A DNA stretch of 64,000 bases from Candidatus Brevundimonas colombiensis (lineage in GTDB: Bacteria; Pseudomonadota; Alphaproteobacteria; Caulobacterales; Caulobacteraceae). The notes under the pieces were generated by a model. The model did no database searches, was not told the DNA's origin, and saw only the letters and a list, made by a program, of their open reading frames with translations. Where the stretch lies: positions 1,364,001 to 1,428,000 of the forward strand of contig CP119326.1 of assembly GCA_029202665.1 (NCBI GenBank), in the 5' to 3' direction. Made by a program: the position numbers and the translations under genes. Shown one piece after another: positions 52,880 to 62,500 of the stretch; the first letter of the stretch is position 1, and each line of letters begins with the position of its first letter.

Positions 52880-52918
52880 GTCGACGGATCGGGGCAGGCG
52901 GGTTAAGAGCGAAGCACG

Positions 52919-53464
52919 ATGACAGACGCCTATCGCCTTCTGACCCGTTGGTGGACCGCCTTCGCCCTGGCCGCGTCGCTGGCGATGCTGGGCGCGGCCC
53001 ATGCGTTTCAGCGGTTCGGCGGGCTGGCGCCGTGCAATCTGTGCCTGAAGCAGCGCGAGGTCTATTGGGCGGCGGTCGTCGTGGGGGGGCTGGCCACGGC
53101 CTGGACGCTGTTCAGCGGCGGACGGCGCGGCACGCCGCGCATCGCCGCCTTCCTCCTGGCCGCCGTCTTCGCCACCGGCGCGGTCACGGCCATTTTCCAC
53201 ATGGGCGGCGAGTACAGGTGGTGGGCCCTGCCGGCGACCTGCGCGTCGGGCGGCGGCAGCATCGACATGGACAGTCTGGCGGCGCTGGCGCTGGGCACGG
53301 GGCCGACGGTGAAGGTGATCGGCTGCGGCGACGTGGCGTGGAGTTGGCTGGGCCTGTCGATGGCGGGGTGGAACGCCATCATCGCCTCGGCTTTGGCGGT
53401 CTTCAGCCTGCTGGCCGCCAAACGGCCCAAGGACGCCCGCGCGCCCCGGATCGAAAGGGCCTGA
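52919..53464 (+). CDS. dsbB: Disulfide bond formation protein B (DsbB)
   Basis: A 181-residue four-helix membrane protein that reoxidises DsbA using ubiquinone. The first redox pair is in LAPCNLCLKQRE (about residue 40). The second-loop cysteines appear as ATCASGGG and VIGCGDVAW (about residues 108 and 138). It precedes coq7, a ubiquinone synthesis gene, by 4 bp, fitting the quinone link. Confidence 0.92.
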   Translation: MTDAYRLLTRWWTAFALAASLAMLGAAHAFQRFGGLAPCNLCLKQREVYWAAVVVGGLATAWTLFSGGRRGTPRIAAFLLAAVFATGAVTAIFHMGGEYRWWALPATCASGGGSIDMDSLAALALGTGPTVKVIGCGDVAWSWLGLSMAGWNAIIASALAVFSLLAAKRPKDARAPRIERA

Positions 53465-53468
53465 TGCA

Positions 53469-54032
53469 ATGAGCGGCTCCATTCCTCTCGCCCGTCCCGG
53501 ACGCGGCGCCGACAAGGCCCGGATGGACGAGATCCTGCGTGTCGATCACGCCGGGGAATATGCGGCGGTCCTGATCTATCGCGCGCAGAAGGCGGTGTTC
53601 GAGGGGCGCAAGACCCATGGCGACATGGTGCGCGACCTGACCGAGATGCAGGATCAGGAGGCGGTGCATCTGGACCGTTTCAACCGCCTGCTGAACGAAC
53701 GCCGGGTGCGGCCCACGGTGATGACGCCCCTGTGGCGGATCGCGGCCTCGGCCCTGGGCGCCGGCACGGCCCTGATGGGCGAGAAGGCCGCCCACGCCTG
53801 CACCGAGGCGGTCGAGAGCGTGATCGAGAAACACTATGCCGACCAGATCGCCGAGATCGGCGAGCGCGACCCGGCCCTGGCCGCCGAGCTGAAACAGTTC
53901 CGCGACGAGGAACTGGCTCACCACGACCATGCCATCGAACACGGCAGCCGCGAGGCCCCGGCCTATCGGCTGCTGTCGGGCGTGATCAAGGCGGGATGCC
54001 GGGTGGCGATCAAGGTCAGCGAGAAGGTTTGA
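53469..54032 (+). CDS. coq7: Demethoxyubiquinone hydroxylase
   Basis: A 187-residue diiron hydroxylase that adds the last hydroxyl in ubiquinone synthesis. Iron-site carboxylates are visible in DHAGEYAAVLIY, MQDQEAVHLDRF, ESVIEKHYADQ and RDEELAHHDHAIEH. Its start lies 4 bp after dsbB, so translation may be coupled. A family A repeat follows the stop. Confidence 0.94.
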   Translation: MSGSIPLARPGRGADKARMDEILRVDHAGEYAAVLIYRAQKAVFEGRKTHGDMVRDLTEMQDQEAVHLDRFNRLLNERRVRPTVMTPLWRIAASALGAGTALMGEKAAHACTEAVESVIEKHYADQIAEIGERDPALAAELKQFRDEELAHHDHAIEHGSREAPAYRLLSGVIKAGCRVAIKVSEKV

Positions 54033-54040
54033 GGGCGGCG

Positions 54041-54171
54041 TTTCCTCCCCGCTTTGCGGGGAGGGGGACCACGAAGTGGTGGAGGGGCTTTTAAAATCCC
54101 ACCGGCGTCGAAGAGCCCCTCCGTCTCTCCGCTTCGCTGCGAGCCACCTCCCCATGTAATGGGGAGGAGAC
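54041..54171. repeat. Palindromic intergenic repeat, family A, copy 3 (inverted)
   Basis: Read on the minus strand it follows the copy at 16297 closely: TCTCCTCCCCAT, GGGGAGGTGG, GCGGAGAGACGGAGGGGC, GCCCCTCCACCACTTCGTGG, TCCCCG...CGGGGAGG. It separates convergent coq7 and thiolase genes. Confidence 0.85.
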
Positions 54172-54183
54172 AGGTGGCCGTTC

Positions 54184-55386
54184 TCAGAAGATTTCGAACA
54201 GCCCGGCCGCGCCCATGCCGCCGCCGATGCACATGGTGACCACGCCATATTTGGCGCCGCGACGCTTGCCCTCGATCAGGACGTGGCCGGTCATGCGGGC
54301 ACCGGACATGCCGTAGGGGTGGCCGATGGAGATGGCGCCGCCCGAGACGTTCAGCCGGTCGTCGGGAATGCCCAGTTGGTCCTGGCAATACAGGACCTGG
54401 GCGGCGAAGGCTTCGTTCAGCTCCCAGATGCCGATGTCGTCGACCGTCAGGCCGTGGCGCTTCAGCAGCTTGGGCACGGCGTAGACCGGGCCGATGCCCA
54501 TCTCGTCCGGCTCGCAGCCCGCCACGGCCATGCCGCGATAGGCGCCGAGCGGCTGCAGATTGCGTTTCACCGCCTCGCCGACCTCCATGACGACGGCGGC
54601 GGAGGCGCCGTCCGACAATTGTGAGGCGTTGCCCGCGGTGACGAACTCACCCTGCTGGATTTCCTCGCCGCCGCCGAAGACGGGCTTCAGACCCTTCAGG
54701 CCTTCCAGCGTGGTGTCGGCGCGGTTGCCCTCGTCCTTGGACAGGGTGACTTCCTTCGAGGACGTCTGGCCGGTCGCCTTGTCCATGACCAGCATGGTGG
54801 TGGTCATCGGCACGATTTCGGCGTCCAGACGGCCATCGGCCTGGGCCTGGGCGGTGCGCTGCTGGGATTGCAGGGCGTATTCGTCCTGACGGTCGCGCGA
54901 AATGCCGTAGCGGCGCGACACCACCTCGGCCGTCTCCAGCATCGACATATAGATGTGGGGCGACAGCTTCAGCAGCGCTTCGTCCTTCATCCGGTACAGG
55001 TTCATGTTCTGGTTCTGCACCAGGGAGATGGACTCAAGCCCGCCGCCCACGGCCATCTTCTGCTGGTCGAAGACGACCTGTTTGGCCGCCGTGGCGATGC
55101 CCATCAGGCCCGAGGCGCACTGGCGGTCCAGGCTCATGCCCGGCACGGAGGACGGCAAACCGGCGGCCAACGCGATCTGACGCGCGACATTGGTGCCGGT
55201 GGAACCCTGCTGAAGCGCCGCACCCATGACCACGTCCTCGATCTCGGCCGGATCGACACCGGCGCGCTGGACAGCGTGGCGGACGGCGTGGGCGCCCAAC
55301 TGCTGCGCCTGGGTGTCATTGAAGGCGCCGCGATAGGCCCGGCCGATCGGCGTGCGGGCGGTGGAGACGATGACGGCTTCGCGCAT
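54184..55386 (-). CDS. Acetyl-CoA/acyl-CoA C-acetyltransferase (thiolase)
   Basis: A 400-residue thiolase. The acylated Cys is in LDRQCASGLMGIATAA (about residue 90), the catalytic His in GGAISIGHPYGMSGAR and the second Cys in VTMCIGGGMGAAG near the C-terminus. It could be degradative (FadA-like) or biosynthetic (AtoB-like). The neighbouring SDR resembles multifunctional-enzyme 3-hydroxyacyl-CoA dehydrogenases, which favours beta-oxidation. Confidence 0.93.
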   Translation of the reverse strand: MREAVIVSTARTPIGRAYRGAFNDTQAQQLGAHAVRHAVQRAGVDPAEIEDVVMGAALQQGSTGTNVARQIALAAGLPSSVPGMSLDRQCASGLMGIATAAKQVVFDQQKMAVGGGLESISLVQNQNMNLYRMKDEALLKLSPHIYMSMLETAEVVSRRYGISRDRQDEYALQSQQRTAQAQADGRLDAEIVPMTTTMLVMDKATGQTSSKEVTLSKDEGNRADTTLEGLKGLKPVFGGGEEIQQGEFVTAGNASQLSDGASAAVVMEVGEAVKRNLQPLGAYRGMAVAGCEPDEMGIGPVYAVPKLLKRHGLTVDDIGIWELNEAFAAQVLYCQDQLGIPDDRLNVSGGAISIGHPYGMSGARMTGHVLIEGKRRGAKYGVVTMCIGGGMGAAGLFEIF

Positions 55387-55497
55387 GGATGCTCTCTTTC
55401 GCTTGGCCTATCGCCCTTTGGGCTGGTTGAGGCCGTTGTTCCTCTGAGACGAAGTTAGGCGCCTGACGCCACGTTAACGCAAGACACCATCCGCACC

Positions 55498-55535
55498 TCG
55501 TCATCCTCGGGCTCGCCTCAGCCCGCGAATGACGA
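55498..55535. repeat. Inverted repeat, family B-like (short)
   Basis: TCGTCAT (55498-55504) and ATGACGA (55529-55535) enclose CGGGCTC...GCCCG, forming a hairpin directly against the SDR stop. It resembles the arms of the 22404 and 31249 elements and could act as a terminator or REP-like element. Confidence 0.65.
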
Positions 55536-56441
55536 TCAGGAATGCGCCTTCTGGGCCTTGGTCAGTTCGATCATGCCTTGAGCCGCGCCCATTTCCGGCA
55601 CGATCTCGCCCTCGCGGTCCGAGATGGCGTCGAAGCGGGCGGCGACCTGTTCGGGGGCGTCGGCCCCGGTGATGAAATCGCCTTGCGTCAGGGTGACATA
55701 GGCGCGTTCGAAGCCGCCGGCGCCGGCGGCCAGGATCGCGCGCGTGGGCGCGTCGCGGCTGACCAGATACAGCAGGCCCGGCGTGACCAGCGACGGCTCC
55801 AGCGCCTCCAGCGGCAGAGCGGCGCCCAAGTCTTCGGTCATGCGGGTGTGGGCGGTCGGCGCCAGGCTGTTGACGCGGATGTCGTTCTTGGCCCCCTCGA
55901 TGGCCAGGGTCTGCATCAGCCCGACCAGCGCCATCTTCGCCGCGCCATAATTGGCCTGGCCGAAGTTGCCGTACAGACCCGACGACGAGGTGGTCATCAC
56001 GATCCGGCCATAGTTCTGTTGGCGCATGATCTCCCACACCGCCTTGGTGCAGTTGACCGCCCCCATCAGGTGGACGTCGAGCACGAAGCGGAAGTCGTCC
56101 AACTCCATCTTGGCGAAGGATTTGTCGCGCAGCACGCCGGCGTTGTTCACAAGGATGTCGACCCGACCCCATTTGGCCGCCGCCTGATCGACCATGGCCT
56201 GAACGGCGGTGAAGTCGGTGACGGAGGCGGCATTGGCGATGGCTTGCCCGCCCGCCGCCTCGATTTCCGCGACCACGGCCTCGGCCGCCGTCGCCGATCC
56301 GCCCGAGCCGTCGCGCGCGCCGCCCAGATCATTGACCACCACCTTGGCGCCCCGCGCCGCCAGCGCCAGAGCATGCTCCCGGCCCAGGCCGCCGCCCGCC
56401 CCCGTCACGATCGCCACCTGTCCGTCGAACCGTATCGCCAT
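55536..56441 (-). CDS. Short-chain dehydrogenase, MFE-2-like 3-hydroxyacyl-CoA dehydrogenase
   Basis: A 301-residue SDR. NAD-binding motif VTGAGGGLGREHAL, NNAGVLRDKSF, and the catalytic Tyr-Lys in ANYGAAKMAL. The long C-terminus and the GREHAL/NDLGGARDG pattern match peroxisomal-type multifunctional enzyme dehydrogenase domains. It probably acts with the adjacent thiolase in fatty-acid breakdown. The ATG at 56441 begins the Rossmann fold. Confidence 0.9.
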   Translation of the reverse strand: MAIRFDGQVAIVTGAGGGLGREHALALAARGAKVVVNDLGGARDGSGGSATAAEAVVAEIEAAGGQAIANAASVTDFTAVQAMVDQAAAKWGRVDILVNNAGVLRDKSFAKMELDDFRFVLDVHLMGAVNCTKAVWEIMRQQNYGRIVMTTSSSGLYGNFGQANYGAAKMALVGLMQTLAIEGAKNDIRVNSLAPTAHTRMTEDLGAALPLEALEPSLVTPGLLYLVSRDAPTRAILAAGAGGFERAYVTLTQGDFITGADAPEQVAARFDAISDREGEIVPEMGAAQGMIELTKAQKAHS

Positions 56442-56595
56442 AATCGCTTCCCTTCGCAGGCGCCCAATGTGTTGAAACGGCGCCACAGTCGTCACAATCC
56501 TAACCTGAGTGCGGAACCGTGCGCCAGCCACGCCGTTCGGTCGGGTGAATGCTGTGCTAGTGCGCAGCTTCGCGCATTCACACAGTGAGGAAGCT

Positions 56596-57753
56596 ATGAA
56601 GCTCAAACTTCTCGCCTCCGTCGCCGCGGCCGGACTGTTCGCAGCCGGCGCCGCATCGGCGGAACCCAATGGTTGGTACGGCGCCATCGACGCCGGTTAC
56701 CACATGATCGACGACATCAACGCCGAGTCGTCGACGACCGGCGCCAACTGGAACTATGAAGTGAACAACGGCTGGGCCGCCTTTGCGCGCCTGGGCTATC
56801 GCTTCAACCCCAACTGGCGCGTCGAGCTCGAAGGCGGCTACCGCTCGGGCGACATCGGCAAGGTCCGCGCCGTTTCCGGCACGCAAGGCCTGTGCAACCT
56901 GACCCCGGCGACGGGCGGTTGCTTCTCGCCGGAAGGCGACATCGAATCCGCCACCCTGATGGCCAACGTCATCTATGACTTCGGCTACGAAGCCTGGGGC
57001 ATCCGTCCGTTCGTGGGTCTGGGCGCCGGTGTGAACCGCGTCAACGTCGACACCGTCGGCGCGCTGCGCGCCAACCGTCTGGCTGCGTTCGCCGCTGACG
57101 ACAGCTCGACCAAGTTCGCCGCTCAGGCGATCGCCGGTCTGGCCTGGGCGATCAGCGACCGCGCCAACATCGACCTGACCTACCGCTATCTGACGGGCGA
57201 CGCCTCGTGGGATTCGACCACGGCCGGCACCGGCGTGGGCGCCACGTCGTTCGGCACCTGGGATGGCGACTATGATCAGTCGCACACCGTGACCCTGGGT
57301 CTGCGCTACAGCTTCGGCGCTGAAGACGCGCCGCCGCCGCCGCCTCCCCCGCCCCCGCCCCCGCCGCCGCCGCCGCCGCCTCCGCCGCCTCCGCCGGCTC
57401 CGGTCGCTCAGACCCCGGTCGCTCGCCAGTTCGTGGTCTACTTCGACTGGGATCGCTCGGACCTGACGGCGGAAGCCCGTTCGGTGGTGACGCAGGCCGC
57501 CAACTACGCCAAGTCGGGTCGTCCGACGCGCGTCCTGATCGTCGGCTACACCGACACCTCGGGTTCGGCCGCCTATAACCTGGGTCTGTCCAACCGTCGT
57601 TCGCGCACCGTCGCGGACGCCCTGGTGGCTCAAGGCGTCAACGGCGGCGTGATCGCCCTGGACGGCAAGGGCGAGACCAACCTGGCCAAGCCCACCGCCG
57701 ACGGCGTGCGTGAACCGCTCAACCGCCGCGCGACCATCGACATCAACTTCTAA
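56596..57753 (+). CDS. ompA: OmpA family outer-membrane protein with a polyproline linker
   Basis: A 385-residue precursor. Signal peptide (ending GAASAEP, residue 23), an eight-strand barrel domain (GWYGAIDAGYH; ALGLRY-type strands), a run of 22 prolines (57331-57396), then an OmpA C-terminal peptidoglycan-binding domain (FVVYFDWDRSDLT; GYTDTSGSAAYNLGLSNRR). It ties outer membrane to cell wall. The polyproline run would need EF-P for translation. The ATG at 56596 is preceded by a GAGGAAG ribosome-binding sequence. Confidence 0.95.
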   Translation: MKLKLLASVAAAGLFAAGAASAEPNGWYGAIDAGYHMIDDINAESSTTGANWNYEVNNGWAAFARLGYRFNPNWRVELEGGYRSGDIGKVRAVSGTQGLCNLTPATGGCFSPEGDIESATLMANVIYDFGYEAWGIRPFVGLGAGVNRVNVDTVGALRANRLAAFAADDSSTKFAAQAIAGLAWAISDRANIDLTYRYLTGDASWDSTTAGTGVGATSFGTWDGDYDQSHTVTLGLRYSFGAEDAPPPPPPPPPPPPPPPPPPPPPPAPVAQTPVARQFVVYFDWDRSDLTAEARSVVTQAANYAKSGRPTRVLIVGYTDTSGSAAYNLGLSNRRSRTVADALVAQGVNGGVIALDGKGETNLAKPTADGVREPLNRRATIDINF

Positions 57754-57766
57754 GACCCAATGGAAA

Positions 57767-57789
57767 GCCGGTCTGGACACCAGACCGGC
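57767..57789 (+). terminator. Hairpin after ompA, possible terminator
   Basis: A 10-bp stem GCCGGTCTGG/CCAGACCGGC with a 3-nt loop lies 14 bp after the ompA stop. No T run follows, so it could stabilise the mRNA end or work with Rho. Confidence 0.5.
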
Positions 57790-58051
57790 GATCTAGAGGA
57801 TCGATGAAGACGTCGATTTCGAAACCGGAAGCCGTCGTCGTCTCAAGGGCGGCGGCGGCTTTTGTGCGATTAAGTCACAGTCGGCAGTCCCATTTTTGGA
57901 AACGTCGCCTGGATCCATCTTTCCTGTTGATCGCGTGGAACCAGCGCGACACAAGGCAAGGAATGACTGCCTTGTTTGAACGTCCTGATTGCATTGTTCG
58001 CGGCCGCGAGTCGGTGGATAAGGTCGGATCGTTCGCGGGCAGGCCGGTCAG
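57790..58051 (+). promoter_or_regulatory. Leader region of the capsule gene, no clear gene
   Basis: About 260 bp between the ompA hairpin and the capsule gene. It contains T- and A-rich patches (near 57870-57900) suitable for a promoter, but no convincing -35/-10 pair. A short open frame at 57804-58055 shows no codon bias, and another overlaps it on the other strand. I see no supported gene. Confidence 0.3.
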
Positions 58052-59410
58052 ATGACGAATCTCAGATCGTCTTCTCGAATGCTTTCGGCGCGCCGTCGTC
58101 GCCGTTATCGTCTGCGTGCGGACACGGAGCAGCGTCACACGGTTCTGCGCGTTCGATCTGTGCAAACGGCCGATTCCGCGACGATTTCAGCCTTCCCCGC
58201 GCCGACGCCCCGCGCGCGCGATGGTCTGGAAGGTCGCCGCTTTCTGATCGTCTCGGCGCCCTTCGGCGCCTTCGGCATGGCTCTGGCCGGCGTGCTGGAA
58301 GGCCGGGGCGCCCGCGTCGATCGCATGATCTTCAACGCTGGCGATGCGATGAACTGGCGTCGCGCGGGCGGGGTTCGCTTCAAGGGCACGGCGCAGGCGT
58401 GGGCGGACGGGATTTCAGCCCTCGACGCCTATAGCGACATCATCGTCTTTGGCGAGGCGGGTCCCTATAATCGCGCGGTGTTGGCGGCGGCCGACGCCCT
58501 GTACGCACGCATCTGGGTGCTGGAGAACGGCTATTTCCGCCCGGACTGGATCACGGTGGAGCGCAACGGCGTCAACGGGTCCAGCGCCCTGCCGCGCTTC
58601 CGCGACGGCTATCCCGAACCCGCGCCTCATCTGCCCGAGCCGCATCAAGTCGGCAAGATTCTGCCCCACCACGTGGCCAATATCAGCGCCTATCATACAG
58701 CCCAGGTCCTGGGCGGCGCGCTGTTTCCGAACTACGCGGCCCCCTATGTCTTTTCTCCGCTGAAACAATGCGCGGGTCATATCCGCCGCTACGTCAGCCT
58801 GGCGTTCCGCCGTCCCGAAAACTGCGACGCCGATCTCATCAGGGCCAAGGGCGACTTCTTCATCGCCTGTCTTCAGCGCGAGGGCGACGCCCAGCTGCTG
58901 CGCTATTCGCGCTATGCCGACAACACCGCCTTCCTGGCGGCGGTCATCAAGAGCTTCGCGGAACAGGCGCCCGGCGCCAGCCGGCTGGTGGTCAAGAACC
59001 ACCCCCTCGATCCGGGCGTCATCGACCTGCGCAAGGTGGCTCTGCGCCTGGCGCGCGAGCATGGACTGGAGGGGAGGGTCGACTTCATCGACGGCGGCAA
59101 TCTGGCGGCCCTGTGCCGGGCGTCGCGGGGCATGGTGGTCAACAACTCCAGCGCCGCCTTGTCGGCCCTGGGCTTCCACACGCCGGTCAAGGTGATGGGC
59201 GACGCCTTCTTCGATTTCGAGGGACTGACCGACCAGCAGTCCATCGACGGCTTCTGGTCCGCCCCTCAGGCGCCGGACACGGCCCTGTTCACCCGTTTCC
59301 GAGCTCATGTGATCGCCCAAAGCCAGGTCAACGGCAACTTCCACGAGCCCCACGCCATTTTGCCCACCGCGCGCGGCGTTGCCGATGTCTTCGAGCGCGC
59401 CGCCCGCTGA
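58052..59410 (+). CDS. Capsular polysaccharide export/biosynthesis protein (KpsS/LipB-type)
   Basis: A 452-residue protein of the capsule synthesis family. Hallmarks are VLENGYFRPDWITVERNGVN, LVVKNHPLDPG, and the C-terminal NNSSAALSALG with FDFEGLTDQ. KpsS/LipB-type glycosyltransferases add Kdo linkers for capsule export. The first 60 residues are Arg-rich and may not be translated; the ATG at 58052 is uncertain. It lies between ompA and the TonB receptor. Confidence 0.85.
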   Translation: MTNLRSSSRMLSARRRRRYRLRADTEQRHTVLRVRSVQTADSATISAFPAPTPRARDGLEGRRFLIVSAPFGAFGMALAGVLEGRGARVDRMIFNAGDAMNWRRAGGVRFKGTAQAWADGISALDAYSDIIVFGEAGPYNRAVLAAADALYARIWVLENGYFRPDWITVERNGVNGSSALPRFRDGYPEPAPHLPEPHQVGKILPHHVANISAYHTAQVLGGALFPNYAAPYVFSPLKQCAGHIRRYVSLAFRRPENCDADLIRAKGDFFIACLQREGDAQLLRYSRYADNTAFLAAVIKSFAEQAPGASRLVVKNHPLDPGVIDLRKVALRLAREHGLEGRVDFIDGGNLAALCRASRGMVVNNSSAALSALGFHTPVKVMGDAFFDFEGLTDQQSIDGFWSAPQAPDTALFTRFRAHVIAQSQVNGNFHEPHAILPTARGVADVFERAAR

Positions 59411-59462
59411 TCCGCGTTTTGATGGTCTGCATTAGTGTGGCGCCCACACCACTCCTCCTGGG

Positions 59463-59491
59463 CTGTCATATTTCTGTGACATAACTGTCGT
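59463..59491 (+). promoter_or_regulatory. Pho-box-like array upstream of the TonB receptor
   Basis: Three 7-bp units, CTGTCAT (59463), CTGTGAC (59474) and CTGTCGT (59485), repeat every 11 bp with AT-rich 4-bp spacers (ATTT, ATAA). This is the architecture of PhoB-binding Pho boxes. It lies about 95 bp before the receptor ATG, so phosphate-starvation control is a reasonable inference. Confidence 0.7.
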
Positions 59492-59586
59492 CGCAGGGTC
59501 GGACATCGGCCCTAGAGGAGGCTGGATTGCGACATGCCTTAGACATGTCCTCGACCATTTTCGGTCCACCAGCTGGGGATAGCTTA

Positions 59587-62500
59587 ATGACCTTCCGCAA
59601 CCTGGCGTATGGCGCCTCTGCCGTCGCCATCCTCATGTCCGCTTCAACGGGTGCCTTCGCGCAGGAAACTACCGGGGCGATCACCGGGTTTGTATACGAC
59701 GCCTCGGGAGCGCCCCTCGCCGGTGCTACTGTGACTGTCACCCACACGCCTTCGGGAACGACCTCAACGACCGTCACGGATCAGACGGGACAATTCTCCG
59801 CTCGTGGCCTGCGTGTGGGCGGACCTTATACCGTGCGCAGCGTCTCGACGTCGGGCGATGCTTCCAGCCAAGTCTCGTCGATCGGCATCGGCACGCCTGT
59901 TGCAGTCGAATTGGTTGTCGCAGGTGCCTCCGGGAGCGCTTCCCAAGTGGCGGACGTTGTTGTGACAGGTATCCGTTCGGGCGGCCTGCGGACTTCGCCC
60001 CGCGCCAACCTGAACCTCAGCGACATTGAGACGCTGCCGTCAATTGGTCGCGACATCAAAGACATTGTGCGCACCACGCCGTTCGCGACTGTTGATCCCA
60101 CCAACCAAGACGCTTTGTCAATTGGCGGGCAAAACACTCGCTACAACGCCATTCTGCTTGACGGCATTCGTCAAAGCGACGACTTCGGCCTCAACGGCAA
60201 CGGCTATCCTACGCTTAACTCGCCGATTTCCCGGTCGGTGATCGAAGCCGTCACCGTAGATGTTGCGCCCTATGGCGTGCAGTACGGTTCCTTCACTGGA
60301 GGCGTGGTCAACTCGGTTACGAAATCGGGTACGAACGATTTCCACGGCGAAATCTTCTACGAAAAAACGGATCAAGATTTGCGTGGCGAAACCTTCAGCT
60401 ACAAGGATTTTGTTTCGGGTCAGCGTCAAGACCGTAGCCTCACCGGTGAGTTTGAGGACAAAACCTGGGGCGCTACTCTGCGTGGCCCGATTATTCGTGA
60501 CCGACTGTTCTTCCTGTTGAACTATGAAAAGAACGAGCAGACAACTCCAGTTCTAGCTGGACCGGCTGGTGCGGGCTTGCCGAACGAAGCCGAAGGCATC
60601 ACTCAGTCCCAGATCGATCAAGTTCGCGAAATTGCCAAGACTGTTTACAATTTCGATCCGCTGGACTGGCGGGCGAGCAATCTGGGCAGCCAAGATGAAA
60701 AATACTTCGCCAAGATCGACTGGAACATCAACGATCGCCATCGGGCCGTAGTATCCTACCAGCAAACTGAAGCTAGTGAACTTCGGTTGAATAACACCAC
60801 TACCAGCGGCACCAATGTATCGGTGGGTTTGCTGTCGTCGGCCTACAAGTTCGACACCAGCTTGAAGGTGTATCGTGCACAACTGTTCTCGGATTGGACT
60901 GACCGGTTCTCCACCGAATTGTCCGTCAGCCGTAAGGAGGTGGAGAACATTTCCAACAGCCTAGCCGGAAACGATTTTGCTGCCATGCAAGTGTATCTGG
61001 ACTCGCCTTATGGAGCGCAGGCGGGCACGCGCCGGTCGATCCGCTTCGGTCCAGAGCGTTCGCGCCATGCGAACAGCCTGACAGTCGAGACCACCCTGTA
61101 TCGCGCTGTCGCAAAATACGATGCCGGCTTCGGGCACCGATTTACCGGCGGGTTCGAACGAGAAGAACAGGATGTGTTCAATCTGTTCGTCCAAGTCGCG
61201 AATGGAGAATATGAGTTCGATTCGATCGACAGCTTCCGCAACCGTCAAGCCGCTTCGATCGGCTACTCCAATGCAGCAAGCAACAATAAGAACGATGGTG
61301 CTGCCTCGTTCAAGTATGCGCAAAATACGCTGTATTTCCAAGATGAATGGAGCGCGACGCCTAACCTGACCATTACCGCTGGTCTGCGGTACGATTGGTA
61401 CACGACCGACGATAAGCCACAGGTGAATCCAGGGTTCGTCCAACGCTTCGGCTTCGCTAACAACGCTACCATCGACGGCATTTCCAGCCTTCAGCCGCGT
61501 TTCGGTTTCAACTGGCGTGCTCCGTGGGACGTCACGGTTTATGGCGGTTTCGGGCGCTTCCAGGGTGGTTCGCCAAACGTGTGGCTGTCCAACGCCTATT
61601 CAAACCCTGGCAATCTGCTTGGCTCGTTCCAATGCAAGACGGCCGCCAACTACCAGTCGCAGTTCGCGCGTAACTTTGCCGTGTGTAGCGCGGAGGAACG
61701 TTCGGCGCTTGCCAACGTCAATGGCCTTCAGGTTGCCGACGTGGCCAAGCAGGCCGTCACCACCAGCGCCGCTTTGGGCACAGGCAATATCAACCTGACC
61801 GACCCGACCTTCAAAACGCCGTCGATCTGGAAGACATCGCTTGGCGCGACCAAATCGTTCGACTTCAGCCGCTTCCGGATGGGCGAAGGCTGGCGAGTCA
61901 CGGCTGAGTATGTTCACTCCGAACTTGAAGACGCGATCGGTTGGGTCGATCTGTCCTTGGCTCGTACGCAAAATGGCGCGGCTCCTGATGGTCGTCCGGT
62001 GTTTGGGCCGAACCCTGTACGTCGCGGTCAGCAAGTCTTGATGCTGACCAACATCGATGGCGGCAAGGCTGATCAGTTCGCCTTTGCTGTCGGCAAGGAT
62101 TGGTATGATGGTTGGCTGAACGGGGCCGGATTCAATCTGTCCTACACCTATCTGGACAGCAAGGATGCGTCTGGCGGTACATCGTCGACGGCCAGCTCCA
62201 ACTTCGGCAACATCGCCCTGTCGGATCCGAATGACGCGCCGCTGGCGACGTCTAGCTACGAGATCGAACACGCGTTGAAGCTGAATGTCAGCTATTCTCG
62301 CGCATTCTTCGGTGACTATCGGACGCGCATTAATCTGTATGCGCAACGCAGGTCTGGCTTGGCCTATAGCTACACGTTCGGCAACGCTGACTTCGGTGAA
62401 TACATCACCACGTCGCGCCAACTGCTGTATGTGCCGCAAGTGGACTCGTCGGGGAACATTACGGCCACAAGTGACCCGCGTGTCAGCTACGGCGCCAACT

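Noticed and set aside
57804..58055. 83-residue frame overlapping the capsule gene start by ATGA
   Set aside because: No codon bias and no recognisable motif. A competing frame lies on the other strand. The ATGA overlap could be chance.
59435..59449. GTGTGG-CGC-CCACAC hairpin after the capsule gene as a terminator
   Set aside because: Only a 6-bp stem with no T run. Too weak to call.
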